From contig JBAMDO010000354.1 in NCBI GenBank assembly GCA_037074765.1, positions 1 through 34,164 on the forward strand: 34,164 bases of DNA, in the 5' to 3' direction. Positions 1-9,152 of this stretch are shown here, one piece after another. A program made the position numbers and the translations under genes. The stretch's first letter is position 1. The number at the start of each line of letters is the position of its first letter. The notes below the pieces were generated by a model. It saw only the letters and a list, made by a program, of their open reading frames with translations. It was not told the origin of the DNA and ran no database searches. This DNA comes from Mansonella perstans. Its lineage: Eukaryota; Nematoda; Chromadorea; Rhabditida; Onchocercidae.

Positions 1-278
1 ATTTGTAACCTTTCTAACCAATTCCTGACCAATTAAATTTCCATCATGCTATGGGTTTGCACAGCAAATAGAGGCAAAATTATAGAGCTTGCAAATTACG
101 GAAGTAAAAGGTAAGGAAAGACTTATTGCGTCATTCTTTTTTTTTAATTTAAATCATTTTTTTTAATTTAAAATTCAATTGAAAAAATTTTCACTAAAGT
201 TCTTCCATTCAAGGAATTAATTAATTATTCAATTATTGCTTCACAACTATATTATTGCTGCCATAAAACGGAAATATA

Positions 279-404
279 ATGGCGAAAGAGGAAGGAAAAG
301 TTAAAATCGAAAATGCCAAATTGATTAATGATCTGGAATGTAAAGGGAGTGGTCAGTCATTGCTTGGGATCCAGACATTTCCCGTTTCAATTATTTTCGT
401 TTGA
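279..404 (+). CDS. Weak small ORF, 41 codons, or first exon of an unseen gene
   Basis: An ATG ORF of 41 codons opening MAKEEGKVKIENAK and ending at a TGA. It is rich in Lys/Glu and visibly less AT-rich than its surroundings, which is why I list it. GT dinucleotides inside (for example GTTAAA after codon 7, or GTCAGT near 350) could serve as donors, so it might be a first exon. No homologue is recognised and no partner exon was found; ORFs of this size also arise by chance. Confidence 0.18.
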   Translation: MAKEEGKVKIENAKLINDLECKGSGQSLLGIQTFPVSIIFV

Positions 405-1033
405 CCGCCTATGTGACAATTTGTGCAAGAAAACAACTTTGGAATCAATTACGAATGATAGACATTTTTACTGACATTTCTTCCCGAGGCAATTGCTTAT
501 TTCTTTTCCTTTTTTATTTCATTTTAAATTACTTTGATATTTTCTGTACTATGCGATATACTCTTTTAAAAGTTTCATTTTCATTATTTTTCAATTTTCT
601 GATAAAACAATCAAGAAATCAACTGGAAGAATGAAATGATATTTTAATCATTTCAGACATGAATTATTTCATTTCCAATTTTTCGATTTTTTAAAAACCC
701 TGAGAAACAAGGGAATAAATAATTTTATTAACTATTTCAGCAATAAGATATAGTAAATTCATTTATCCAAAATCTACAAGTTGTTTATGAAAATAACACT
801 TACTGCATCATTTTACGGGCAATTATTAAAATCAAAATCATTGAATCATTTCTTATTAAAATTAAATATACTAAAATATTAAAACGCAAAGAATGAACAA
901 AAATTTGGCATAATTTTACAAATGTTAAAGAAATTTTTCAAAACTTCTAGCTATTTCATTTATAACTTATACACACTTTTGTCGTCCAAAGTGTAACAAT
1001 TACTAGCCGCTAGAAATAGCCGATACTCAAATT

Positions 1034-1162
1034 CATCAAAATACAATTGCAAAATTGTACCTGCTTAATTATCTAATTGCAACTTGCATAACTAAGAATC
1101 CATCAAAATGCATTTGAAAAACTATACCTGTCTAATTATTTTATTGCAACTAACATACTAAT
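1034..1162. repeat. Two-copy tandem repeat, period 67 bp
   Basis: Copies at about 1034-1095 and 1101-1162 both start CATCAAAAT and share CTAATTAT and ATTGCAACT blocks. Diverged direct duplication in intergenic DNA; no coding content. Confidence 0.6.
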
Positions 1163-2200
1163 TATTTGAATAGAAAGTGTAGTATGATATTTCTTACTGC
1201 ATAGCTAATAAGCAAAGCAATAGAGAGATACAAAATGAAAATAGTTTGTACATAAACGATTTGTATTAATTGCAGCAAAATTCTTATAATCCATTTGTTC
1301 GTTTATTTTTTTTCCGGAGTTATTTAATTCCAATTTATGTTATTTAATTCCAATTTTCAGATAAATTTGAACTTTACAAATTCTCACAAAAGAAAAAGTA
1401 CTTAAAATTTTATTGCCAAAATTTATTTATTGTTAGTAATTGATGGTCATTTTGATTGCCTACCTAAAAGAAATCAAATATAGTTATGCCAAATTGTTAT
1501 TAAATAAATTTAATTAATTTCAAAAATGCTACTATTAGCTACCATTCTATTTTCTTAAATAATAATTATCAAAATATGATCAATTGTTTCGGGTTAATTA
1601 ACGAGAATAAAAGTTACACATTATACATGGTCTCTATAATTTATGAAAATAATAATTATTCAAATAATAACATAATTAAATAATAATTCTGAAAATAATA
1701 ATTATTCTAGAAACATGTTTATTATTTCAAGCACAATTAATTATTTTAGTGATGCATATCAATTATTTTAAGTGTAATTAATTATTTAAAGCTAATTTAT
1801 TGTTCTAGTAATGCATTCTTATAGCAATATCATCCCTCAACATTATGTTTTATTACTGAATAATGTTCAAAAGAGAAATTGAGAAATTATTTTTTGAAAT
1901 GATCGGAAAAAAATAATAGATTGAATTGGACATAGTTAGAGAACTTGATTACAATGGAATGAAAGACAAGATTTATTATGATACTAAAATTTTCTATCAT
2001 CTTTTTTGAAGGATAAATTTTCAAAAAAAAAAAGTTGTTACGAAAAGATTTTACTTTTTTAAAAAACGAAAAGAAAAATTAGAGAAAAAATTTACATTAC
2101 GTGCCAGAAGATAAATAATGCTGGAAAAACTTTGAAAAGTTCAATTTCACGACTTTATAGCTTTTGCAACTTCCTTATCAGCACAATGACGTCCACATCA

Positions 2201-2220
2201 GTGTCAAATGTCAACTGTCA
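2201..2220 (-). promoter_or_regulatory. TGACA-triplet 20-mer, copy A
   Basis: The minus strand reads TGACAGTTGACATTTGACAC, three TGACA cores spaced about 7 bp apart. The identical 20-mer occurs on the plus strand at 7866-7885. TGACAG is the TALE-homeodomain (Meis/UNC-62 type) core; function is inferred only. Confidence 0.35.
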
Positions 2221-3399
2221 ATCAGCAAAAATAATGAAGCCATTAATTTCAAATTTAGTAGCGAAATGAAACAATTCAAATTTGTAATTTAATTACAAAA
2301 GAGAAATATTTTAATAATTTATTTTTTTCAATACAAAACAAAACTTACTTCTCTAGGAGAACCAAAAAAAAGTATGAAAATTTTGGAAGTATTTGAAAAT
2401 TGAATTTAAGTAAATTTTATTACAAAATTAATGAAATTGGAAATTTATTGGAACAAGAAAGAATAGAATTTTGAAGGGGAACAGTTCTGAACGATCGCTT
2501 CGAACAGCTGCTTTTCTGTCTCAATTCCCCACAACTTCATCATCAAATAGAAGTTAAAAAAAAGAAACGGAACTTTGACAACATTATAATTATCAGTTCA
2601 TTGCTAGTATGAAATGAAAACGGACATGAACGATTTGAATTTTTTAAATAAACAATTTGCAAAATTTGAAAATGACTACAGATTGATTAAACAATTCAAT
2701 TTAATAAAGTAATTCTCAATTTTGTACAAGTATTTGCGTCAGATAATTGACTTTGGCAAGAAAAAAAAGCTGAAACTTTGAATTTTCCTTTATTCAGGAA
2801 TAACTTTAAGTTAACTCTTCATTTAAAAAAAAAAAAAAAAAAAAAACCTGAAAGACGAATTTTTGCTTTTCAACTTTGGCATAGTTTGGAATAATGATGG
2901 CGTGTTGACAATGTTGACATTTTTTCGTCTAGCAAATCAGTCAGATGTTTTAATGGTAAAGTGATGAGTAAATTTGAATAAATTTTGATAAAAGTTTTTG
3001 TAACAAACGAAGTATTTGAAATGCTAATGAGACTATTCAATATTATCATCATTTAACCAGAGATGAACAGTATATTAGCAATCCGCAATAGATTACTTAT
3101 TTTCTAGTCAAATTAAATTTTAAGAAATCAAAAATATTAGAACAAACAAAAAAGTGCGAAATTTAATGGAATGACATGAAATGGGTGGAAAAATATTTCA
3201 TTTATTCTTTCTATTTTCCTTCTGCTTAATTACTTGAAAAACAAGAAATAGTCGAAAATACTTATCCATTAATTAAGTTTAGCTGAAATAATTAATAAGC
3301 AAATAAAGCTAACCAACATTATCTGATGAATGAATCAATTCAAAATTAATTTGACTTAGTTTCACATTTTTTTAACCTACAAGAGCAAAAAAGCAATAG

Positions 3400-3407
3400 T
3401 AATAATA

Positions 3408-3477
<70 letters not shown>
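3400..3477. repeat. (TAA)n microsatellite
   Basis: A nearly pure run of AAT/TAA triplets with one early GTA interruption, followed by AAACAAAATG. Simple sequence repeat in intergenic DNA. Confidence 0.95.
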
Positions 3478-3478
<1 letters not shown>

Positions 3479-4216
3479 CAAAATGAAGGAACGATTTTAA
3501 AAAATTTTAATTATGACGGAGACGATTTGAGAATTTGATATTTCCTACTAACATATCAAAAGTTTTAAAGCTTTCGGGTAGCATTAACATTAGTGACCAG
3601 AAATCAGGTATTTTTAAAGCTGTGAACAAATGGACAGATGCTTATTCGACTTAATCATTTGGAACAGTTGTGTTTGTCAAATTAACGCTATAGTTATAAC
3701 GTTATAGTTATCATTGTTATTATGATCATTATCTCATCATTATCATTGTCATCATCATCATCATACTCTTCATGCAGAAAGTTGAATGTTGATCATTACA
3801 TATGGGGCGTGAACTGATTTAAATTCGACAAACTTTACAAGAGAAGAAAAAAACAAATAGAAAAGAAAAGTTTTAACACTTGAAACATATTTAAAGATTG
3901 TTTAGCTTACTTTTTCGAATCTTTTTTTTCGTCTTTTTTTTTAACATTTTTGCTCTTTTTCTTAATTTTTTTTTTTTTAACTTTGGAAAAAAAAGAAGGA
4001 AGAAACAAATGCCTATTTGAACTTGTTGCCCTTTAATGAAAGAAGGAATTAAGCAAAGAAGTGAATGACGAATTGCTTGAAAAAATATTGCAAAAGCATA
4101 CAAACACTTTTTAACATTTAGCATTGTTACTGTTATTAGCTTAGGCTGAAAATTGATTGATGCAATTGATTAAACTCATTTGTGAAGCTAATATTGTTGA
4201 ATAGAATGAAAAATAT

Positions 4217-4327
4217 ATGGATAGATCAGGAGGAGGAAGTAGAACGAGTTGTGTGTCGTCATGTTATGAAAAGACAATGGATATCCTGGACCAAATGCCG
4301 CAAAGATCAGGAACTAATTATCGCTGA
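4217..4327 (+). CDS. Weak small ORF, 36 codons
   Basis: ATG ORF of 36 codons, opening MDRSGGGSRTSC and containing YEKTMDILDQMPQRSG before a TGA. Base composition is clearly less AT-rich than the flanks and the peptide looks protein-like, so it could be a micropeptide or an orphan exon. No GT donor follows the protein-like part, and the stop lies within the 102-bp tandem duplication that begins at 4312. No family recognised. Confidence 0.22.
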   Translation: MDRSGGGSRTSCVSSCYEKTMDILDQMPQRSGTNYR

Positions 4328-4512
4328 TTAATTATTACTATCGTTATTATTGTTATTACTACTATTAATTATTATTACTTTGCTGCTTTATTACTTGTTA
4401 CTAATTACTGTTGAACCAATTATCGCTGATTAATTATTACTATCACTATTATTGTTATTATTGCTATTAATTATTATTATTTTACTATTTTATTACCTGT
4501 TACTAATTACAG
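4312..4512. repeat. Two-copy tandem repeat, period 102 bp
   Basis: Copies begin AACTAATTATCGCTG (4312) and AACCAATTATCGCTG (4414) and end TTACTAATTAC. Built largely of TTA/TAT triplets; copy 2 differs by scattered substitutions. Confidence 0.85.
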
Positions 4513-5151
4513 TTTTTATCGAATGAGATAGAAAAAATGATTGCATTTTGCAGTATTATGATTGTTTCGAACAAATCATTATGCTATCAATGGGTGACAA
4601 ATTATATATCAGCCATTCTTCCAACCTATTTAGTGAAAATGAAAAAAAAAGTTTCCAATTCTTTTACCGTATGAACATTTGAATGTTCTTTCAAAATTTA
4701 TCAAATAAAAATTTTATTGCTTCTTTTCGTTTTCATTTAAAAAAAAAAAAAAAAAAAACCAAATAAAATTTAATTGAATATCTTTTCAGAACCTTTCAAA
4801 TAATACTTACTAGAATCTTTCAAAAACACATCAAATTCAACAAATCTGAAAAAAAAAATTGTTAGTAATAATACAAATCTTTCCTAAGGTGACACTGTTC
4901 ACCTGAATTTATTCATACCTGAAGCGCCAAAGTGCAACGAATGAATCAAACGACTTAAATTTTAGTAAAGTTTGTTTAAGCAACAATTTCAAAACTGAAC
5001 AACGAAATGATTAGAAGAAAAGGAGCAGAGAAATTGTAATTAGTGTGGAGAGAGTTAAACAAAAAAAGAAAGATAAAATGACGTCTGTAATTTATTAAAA
5101 ATCATCTTGTTTTTTCTCTTTTGTAAAATCATTTACAAATAGGAAAGATTA

Positions 5152-5157
5152 TTTATT
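5152..5157 (-). terminator. Poly(A) signal AATAAA for the BI-1-like gene
   Basis: AATAAA on the minus strand two bases after the TGA stop of the membrane-protein gene. It would give a very short 3' UTR, as nematode genes can have. It supports the placement of the last exon. Confidence 0.45.
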
Positions 5158-5158
5158 G

Positions 5159-7457
5159 TCAGCGATTTCCAATTGCATGCATGTATTGGCCAAATAGCAT
5201 TCGAATCAAAGTTTGACAATAAATTGATAATGTTGTCATCAGTAGTAGCACATAAGAGGGACGCAGATCAGACTGAACGAAGAAGTTTCACATTTATGAT
5301 TTAATAGCTGACTTGATGAGATAGATGTACCAAGGATTGCAATTTGATTTAAATTTCAAAAAAAGCTTTAATCTCACATGTAAGTGGGCAAATTTTGCTT
5401 GATCTTTCTTATTCTCAATTCAAAAACTTATTTGAACTATCGTATGTTAAGAAATTGAGTGATCTAGATTAAACTATTTCATTTTGTATCTAATTAGATA
5501 TGATTGATGAATTCGTGTTGCAATTTCAATTGGTATTAATTAAACTCTTTAAGAATTTGCATCGTGATTTAAAATTTGCATTTATTAATTAAAGTTCGGT
5601 AAACTTGCAAATTCCATTTTCCTTATTTCAATCCAAATTCTTTTTAATTAATATTTTTCAAACACTGTCAATTTAAAAATTGAGTTTACTAAAGATCCAA
5701 TATAATTATTCAAGTGAAAAATTGTTAATAGCAAATTTGTTAATGAATTTATCCGTAATTTGAGCATTAAGTCGGCTTGAAATAAAAACGTAAATTTTTT
5801 TACCATAAAATTTAAAAAAACAAGCTTCACTTCAATTTCATGCTAATTTTAATGATGTTTTAAAGTTGTCATTTTAAAACACTGTTAAATTTCACTACAC
5901 CTGCATTACTCGACGCATGTAGATTTGAATGATAACATGTGACGTCAAAACAGTTGAAGCAGTTGCAAATAAATAAGCTTTTGTTAAATACCGTATGATA
6001 TAGCCAATGCTGACGAGAAACTGAAATTTTATGGATTAAATTTCATTCATTCCCAGAAATCTCAATATCACAACACATTTGATAGATTGAATAAAAAGAT
6101 GGATAAAAGAAAGCGAAAAAAATAAGAAACAGAAATGTGTGTTAGCTGAAATATAGATTTAGCCCATATATTTTAGACCATTTGGTTAACACATGAGGAT
6201 TTTTTTTTTTCAACTTACAATGAATCCAAAGCCATCAATATAACCAAAGTATGTTTGTCGATTATTTTTAAGTTTGTGACCCAAAATTCGAGAAACCACT
6301 GAGATGAACAACATATTGATAACTTCGATCGGTAAAGGAATTATTGTTGAACAGTTACTTAACAGGAAGCCTACTAATAGACCCTGAAAACTTGAGATAA
6401 AGATTTGGGAAAAATAAACAATTAAATGATGAGCTGTTCAAATGATGATCTGGAAATTATTTTTTCTGTCCTAAATATCTATTCTATTTGATTTTTTAAC
6501 TTATTTGTATGGCTATAAGTAAAAAAGTAATTAATTGGATTTGAAAAAATTCTTTCGAAATGTTTAGCATTCTTGAAATACTTGAAATGATGTGGCAAGA
6601 AGCAGAATGAATCGTGATTTTCGACTAAATTCTTCATATTTTGATAAATTAAAATAAAGCATTGCTGGTATAATAATATAAGCAAGTAGTATAGCTGATG
6701 ATGTATCAATGAAAAAATCCAGAAGTAACGGTAAAATTATCGATCCTTAAAACAAATACTCAGCGAGTAGTTTGAGTAACTTATGAAGGAATATATAAGG
6801 CAAATTTCATTTTGAAAGAAAAATTTTAAATTTCAAAAAAGTTTCACACTATATGCTTTTTCTCATCAAATCACAATAAAATATTCCAAAATAAATTTAT
6901 CATAATGAAAATGGTAATTTTAAAAATATCAACGATTTAAAAAACTTCACCGAATGAACAGAATTATTGATCATTTAACAATTAACCTTGAAAGTACATG
7001 AAATAGTATCCGATAAGCATAATTGTACCCCAGGAAAATGTGATGAAGAAGTGATGAAAATTCAAATTTCCAGGTATTGATGTCTACGAAAAGGCATTTT
7101 CAATTTTTCAAATTTTGTTAGATGAAATTTCTACAATTAGTTGACATTAATTATATTAAAAATACCCCAATCTTGCTGCAATTAATTGATATTAATTAGT
7201 AAATTGTTGTTGTAGATCAAAGTATTTAACATTTGCATTTTGTCACATATGCTGTGTCCATTTGTTCAAATAAATTAAATTCAATTAATTTATTAAAAAA
7301 AAATTTTTTTTTTTATTTTTAGACAATCTTAGGAAAATACCTGATCCTGAACAGCGGCAATCATATCGTTTACTTGAAATATTATGTTTTTTTCAGTTTC
7401 TTCACAAATTACTGGTAATTTTTCAATGGTAGTATGAGCCCATTGTTGAAATTGCAT
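5159..7457 (-). CDS. Seven-TM protein, divergent Bax-inhibitor-1 (TMBIM6)-like
   Basis: Six exons read by eye: 7457-7341, 7083-6987, 6745-6582, 6383-6219, 6020-5901, 5272-5159. All have GT-AG introns; they total 777 nt and the frame closes to 258 residues plus stop, close to BI-1 proteins (about 240). A soluble N-terminus of about 47 residues is followed by hydrophobic segments at about 51-70, 82-103, 117-136, 139-160, 171-194, 196-215 and 228-247. The order resembles TMBIM6: SRKSRFILLLATSFQG falls where BI-1 has its KR-LGLL segment, and YVLLLMTTLSIYCQTLI falls where BI-1 has its YVGL...FDTQLI segment. The family Asp in that last segment is not evident, so calcium-leak function is doubtful. 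In the family the protein sits in the ER membrane and modulates cell death and calcium. Upstream AG at 7484-7485 may be a spliced-leader acceptor. Gene structure is fairly sure; family assignment is from memory of the pattern and moderate. It could instead be another nematode multipass family. Confidence 0.55.
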
Positions 7458-7483
7458 TGATCGTTTAAGCAAAACAACACACA

Positions 7484-7485
7484 CT
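7484..7485 (-). other. Possible spliced-leader acceptor
   Basis: On the minus strand CTAACTGTAG precedes the first ATG (7457) by 26 nt with no stop in the intervening frame. This is a plausible trans-splice site or an internal acceptor of a gene with one more upstream exon, which I did not find. Confidence 0.25.
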
Positions 7486-7865
7486 ACAGTTAGATTAGGG
7501 TCTTATTAACATAATGCTATTTGAACTAAGCATTAATCATTTCGATCATTTAGTTTCTAGAAAGTTCAAGAAAATTTAGTTTTTAGAAAAGTTGACAGAA
7601 TGGAATAAATGAATTGAATTAAAATAAGAACAACGAACAGACTAAGCAAAATAATGTTTTGAATGATTTTAAATTAAATAAAATACTTTCATTAATATCA
7701 TTGTGGATTTGGTAAAATGAAGTCTGATCCAATGAATTCATTCCTAAATATCCTGAATGAATACTCCTGAATATCGTTCAATCAACCGATTAACACTACT
7801 TCAAAAAAGTACCAATGGTTCACAATTAAGCATTCAAACAATTTTATTGAGTACAATGAAGATAA

Positions 7866-7885
7866 TGACAGTTGACATTTGACAC
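7866..7885 (+). promoter_or_regulatory. TGACA-triplet 20-mer, copy B
   Basis: TGACAGTTGACATTTGACAC, identical to the minus strand at 2201-2220, 5.6 kb away. It lies about 400 bp upstream of the BI-1-like start codon. Exact matches of this length by chance are unlikely in 34 kb, though low complexity raises the odds. Confidence 0.35.
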
Positions 7886-7973
7886 ACGTGCAATCAGTCA
7901 TCTTACACGTACTTCTGATATACAAACCATAAATTGCTCTCATATTAAATAAGATTACAGAAATGTTTTGCAG

Positions 7974-8200
7974 AAATATACATGACGTCGATTCACTTTG
8001 AATGTAGTTTTTATGTGATATTAGAAAACCATGATATTAGATATTAGAAACCATGTATATGACGTCTTTTTACTTTGAATATAATTTGTACGTGATATTA
8101 GAAATTGATAAGACCATGTACATGACGTCTTTTTACGTTTGAATTTTTACGTTTGAAATTTGTACGTGTTATTAGAAATCAGTAAGATCGTTTCAAATTT
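7974..8200. repeat. Three-copy tandem repeat with TGACGTC in each copy
   Basis: Three diverged units of roughly 65-80 bp. Each carries CATGACGTC- or TATGACGTC-type sequence (7983-7989, 8060-8066, 8123-8129), then CTTTGAAT, then GTGATATTAGAAA. TGACGTC is a near-CRE (CREB/ATF) site, so the repeat may multiply a regulatory element in front of ELYS or the BI-1-like gene. Binding is inference. Confidence 0.5.
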
Positions 8201-8701
8201 CAAGAACTGAAAAACAAAGGTTTGTGTAGTATGTATGCTAGTAGCAATAAGTAATTAACCACAAAATACCTATAGGTAACTTTTTCAGGAATCAACATGC
8301 TTTTAAGTTATATATAACTTATAAATATTTAACAACTATTCTATTCGCAAGGTGGTTTAACTTTTTTACAGGAATTTTTTAAAATTTACAAATTTCAATT
8401 TAAAAATTTTCCTTAATCCTTCACAGTTACACACATTTCTTTCATACATTTTTTACTAGCAGCTGCTATCCTATTTACACATACTCTTTCTTCTATGTGT
8501 AGCGAATTAGATTTCTTTTTCAATTTAATTCTTAGCGCTTTTTTTTTTGCCTTTCAGTTCTAAATACTCTTTATACATTACTTTCAATCTCTGCTGCAAC
8601 TAATATGTGTACACAAAATCAGTAGTATTTCATCGACGTTAATCATCGATGTTAAATTTCACCGAGAGGTTTTTTTGGTACCGCGCGGATTATAATTTTA
8701 A

Positions 8702-8908
8702 GGATAAAACTTAAAAGGATCAGCGGAAGGCCTAAAGGCCTCGCTAGGATTGAAACCTGCACTTAAATTTGGCTCGTTTCTCATCGTTAATTTATTGAGA
8801 ATTACAGTTTCAGTGGTAAAACTTAAAAGAATCAACGAAAGGCCTAAAGACTTCACTAGGATTGGAGCCAGGACTTGAATTTGTCTTGCTTCTCATCGTT
8901 AGTTTGTT
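8702..8908. repeat. GC-rich two-copy tandem repeat, period about 112 bp
   Basis: Copies at 8702-8797 and 8814-8908 share AAAACTTAAAAG, AAGGCCTAAAG, CTAGGATTG and TTCTCATCGTTA. Much richer in GC than the neighbourhood. The minus strand of copy 1 contains GGTTTCAATCC, close to a tRNA-type B box, so a tRNA-derived SINE remnant is conceivable, but no A box or cloverleaf could be found. Confidence 0.6.
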
Positions 8909-9135
8909 GTGCTTAGAAAGTTTGAGTGGATGTAAAAGGTTATCATTGTATCAATTTTGACATAAATTCTTCACTTCAATACAGTATTATTATATTATTA
9001 TGCCCATGTCAATTTTGACATAAAAACTTATTTCTTTACAGAATAATTTCTGCATCAGAAAAAAGATTCTATTAATACGTAAGGGATTGACATTGTGGCA
9101 TATTTTTTAATTTAAATAATTCAATTTCGATTTTA

Positions 9136-9145
9136 TCAATTACAG
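9136..9145 (+). other. Probable spliced-leader acceptor of ELYS
   Basis: TATCAATTACAG ends 7 nt before the ATG at 9153. A pyrimidine-AG site this close to a start codon, with no convincing upstream coding exon, is the usual picture of SL trans-splicing in nematodes. An upstream exon joined here cannot be excluded, since the frame stays open from 9146. Confidence 0.45.
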
Positions 9146-9152
9146 TAAGGCA

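Larger units (their letters stand above)
1..5151. other. AT-rich intergenic region with simple repeats
   Basis: About 5 kb with no gene I can support. It is very AT-rich, stops are frequent in all frames, and it carries poly(A) runs (near 2825 and 4739), a TAA array, short tandem duplications (1034-1162, 4312-4512) and a TGACA-rich 20-mer (2201-2220). Two short ORFs with less AT-rich composition (279-404 and 4217-4327) are listed separately as weak candidates. Confidence 0.6.
7486..9145. other. Divergent intergenic region between BI-1-like gene and ELYS
   Basis: About 1.7 kb with no ORF of note between two genes transcribed away from each other, so it should hold both promoters. Contents: the TGACA 20-mer (7866-7885), the triplicated TGACGTC repeat (7974-8200) and a GC-rich duplication (8702-8908). 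No TATA box can be singled out in such AT-rich DNA. Confidence 0.5.

Noticed and set aside
3891..4124. Minus-strand ORF with a Lys-rich end
   Set aside because: The Lys run comes from poly(A)/poly(T) low-complexity DNA; a link to the BI-1-like gene through the 4811 microexon was considered but has weaker support than the 5159 end.
4811..4845. Minus-strand 35-nt microexon with excellent splice signals (polypyrimidine-CAG and GTAAGT)
   Set aside because: Open only in one phase and not needed by the BI-1-like gene, which ends at 5159 with a stop and AATAAA. Could belong to an unseen isoform, but no chain of exons could be shown.
5648..5830. Minus-strand 60-codon ORF after a TTTATTTCAAG acceptor
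   Set aside because: Its open frame does not match the phase left by the 6020-5901 exon, and the matching phase gives a stop after two codons.
8702..8908. tRNA gene
   Set aside because: Only a B-box-like sequence is present; no A box, acceptor stem or cloverleaf could be drawn.
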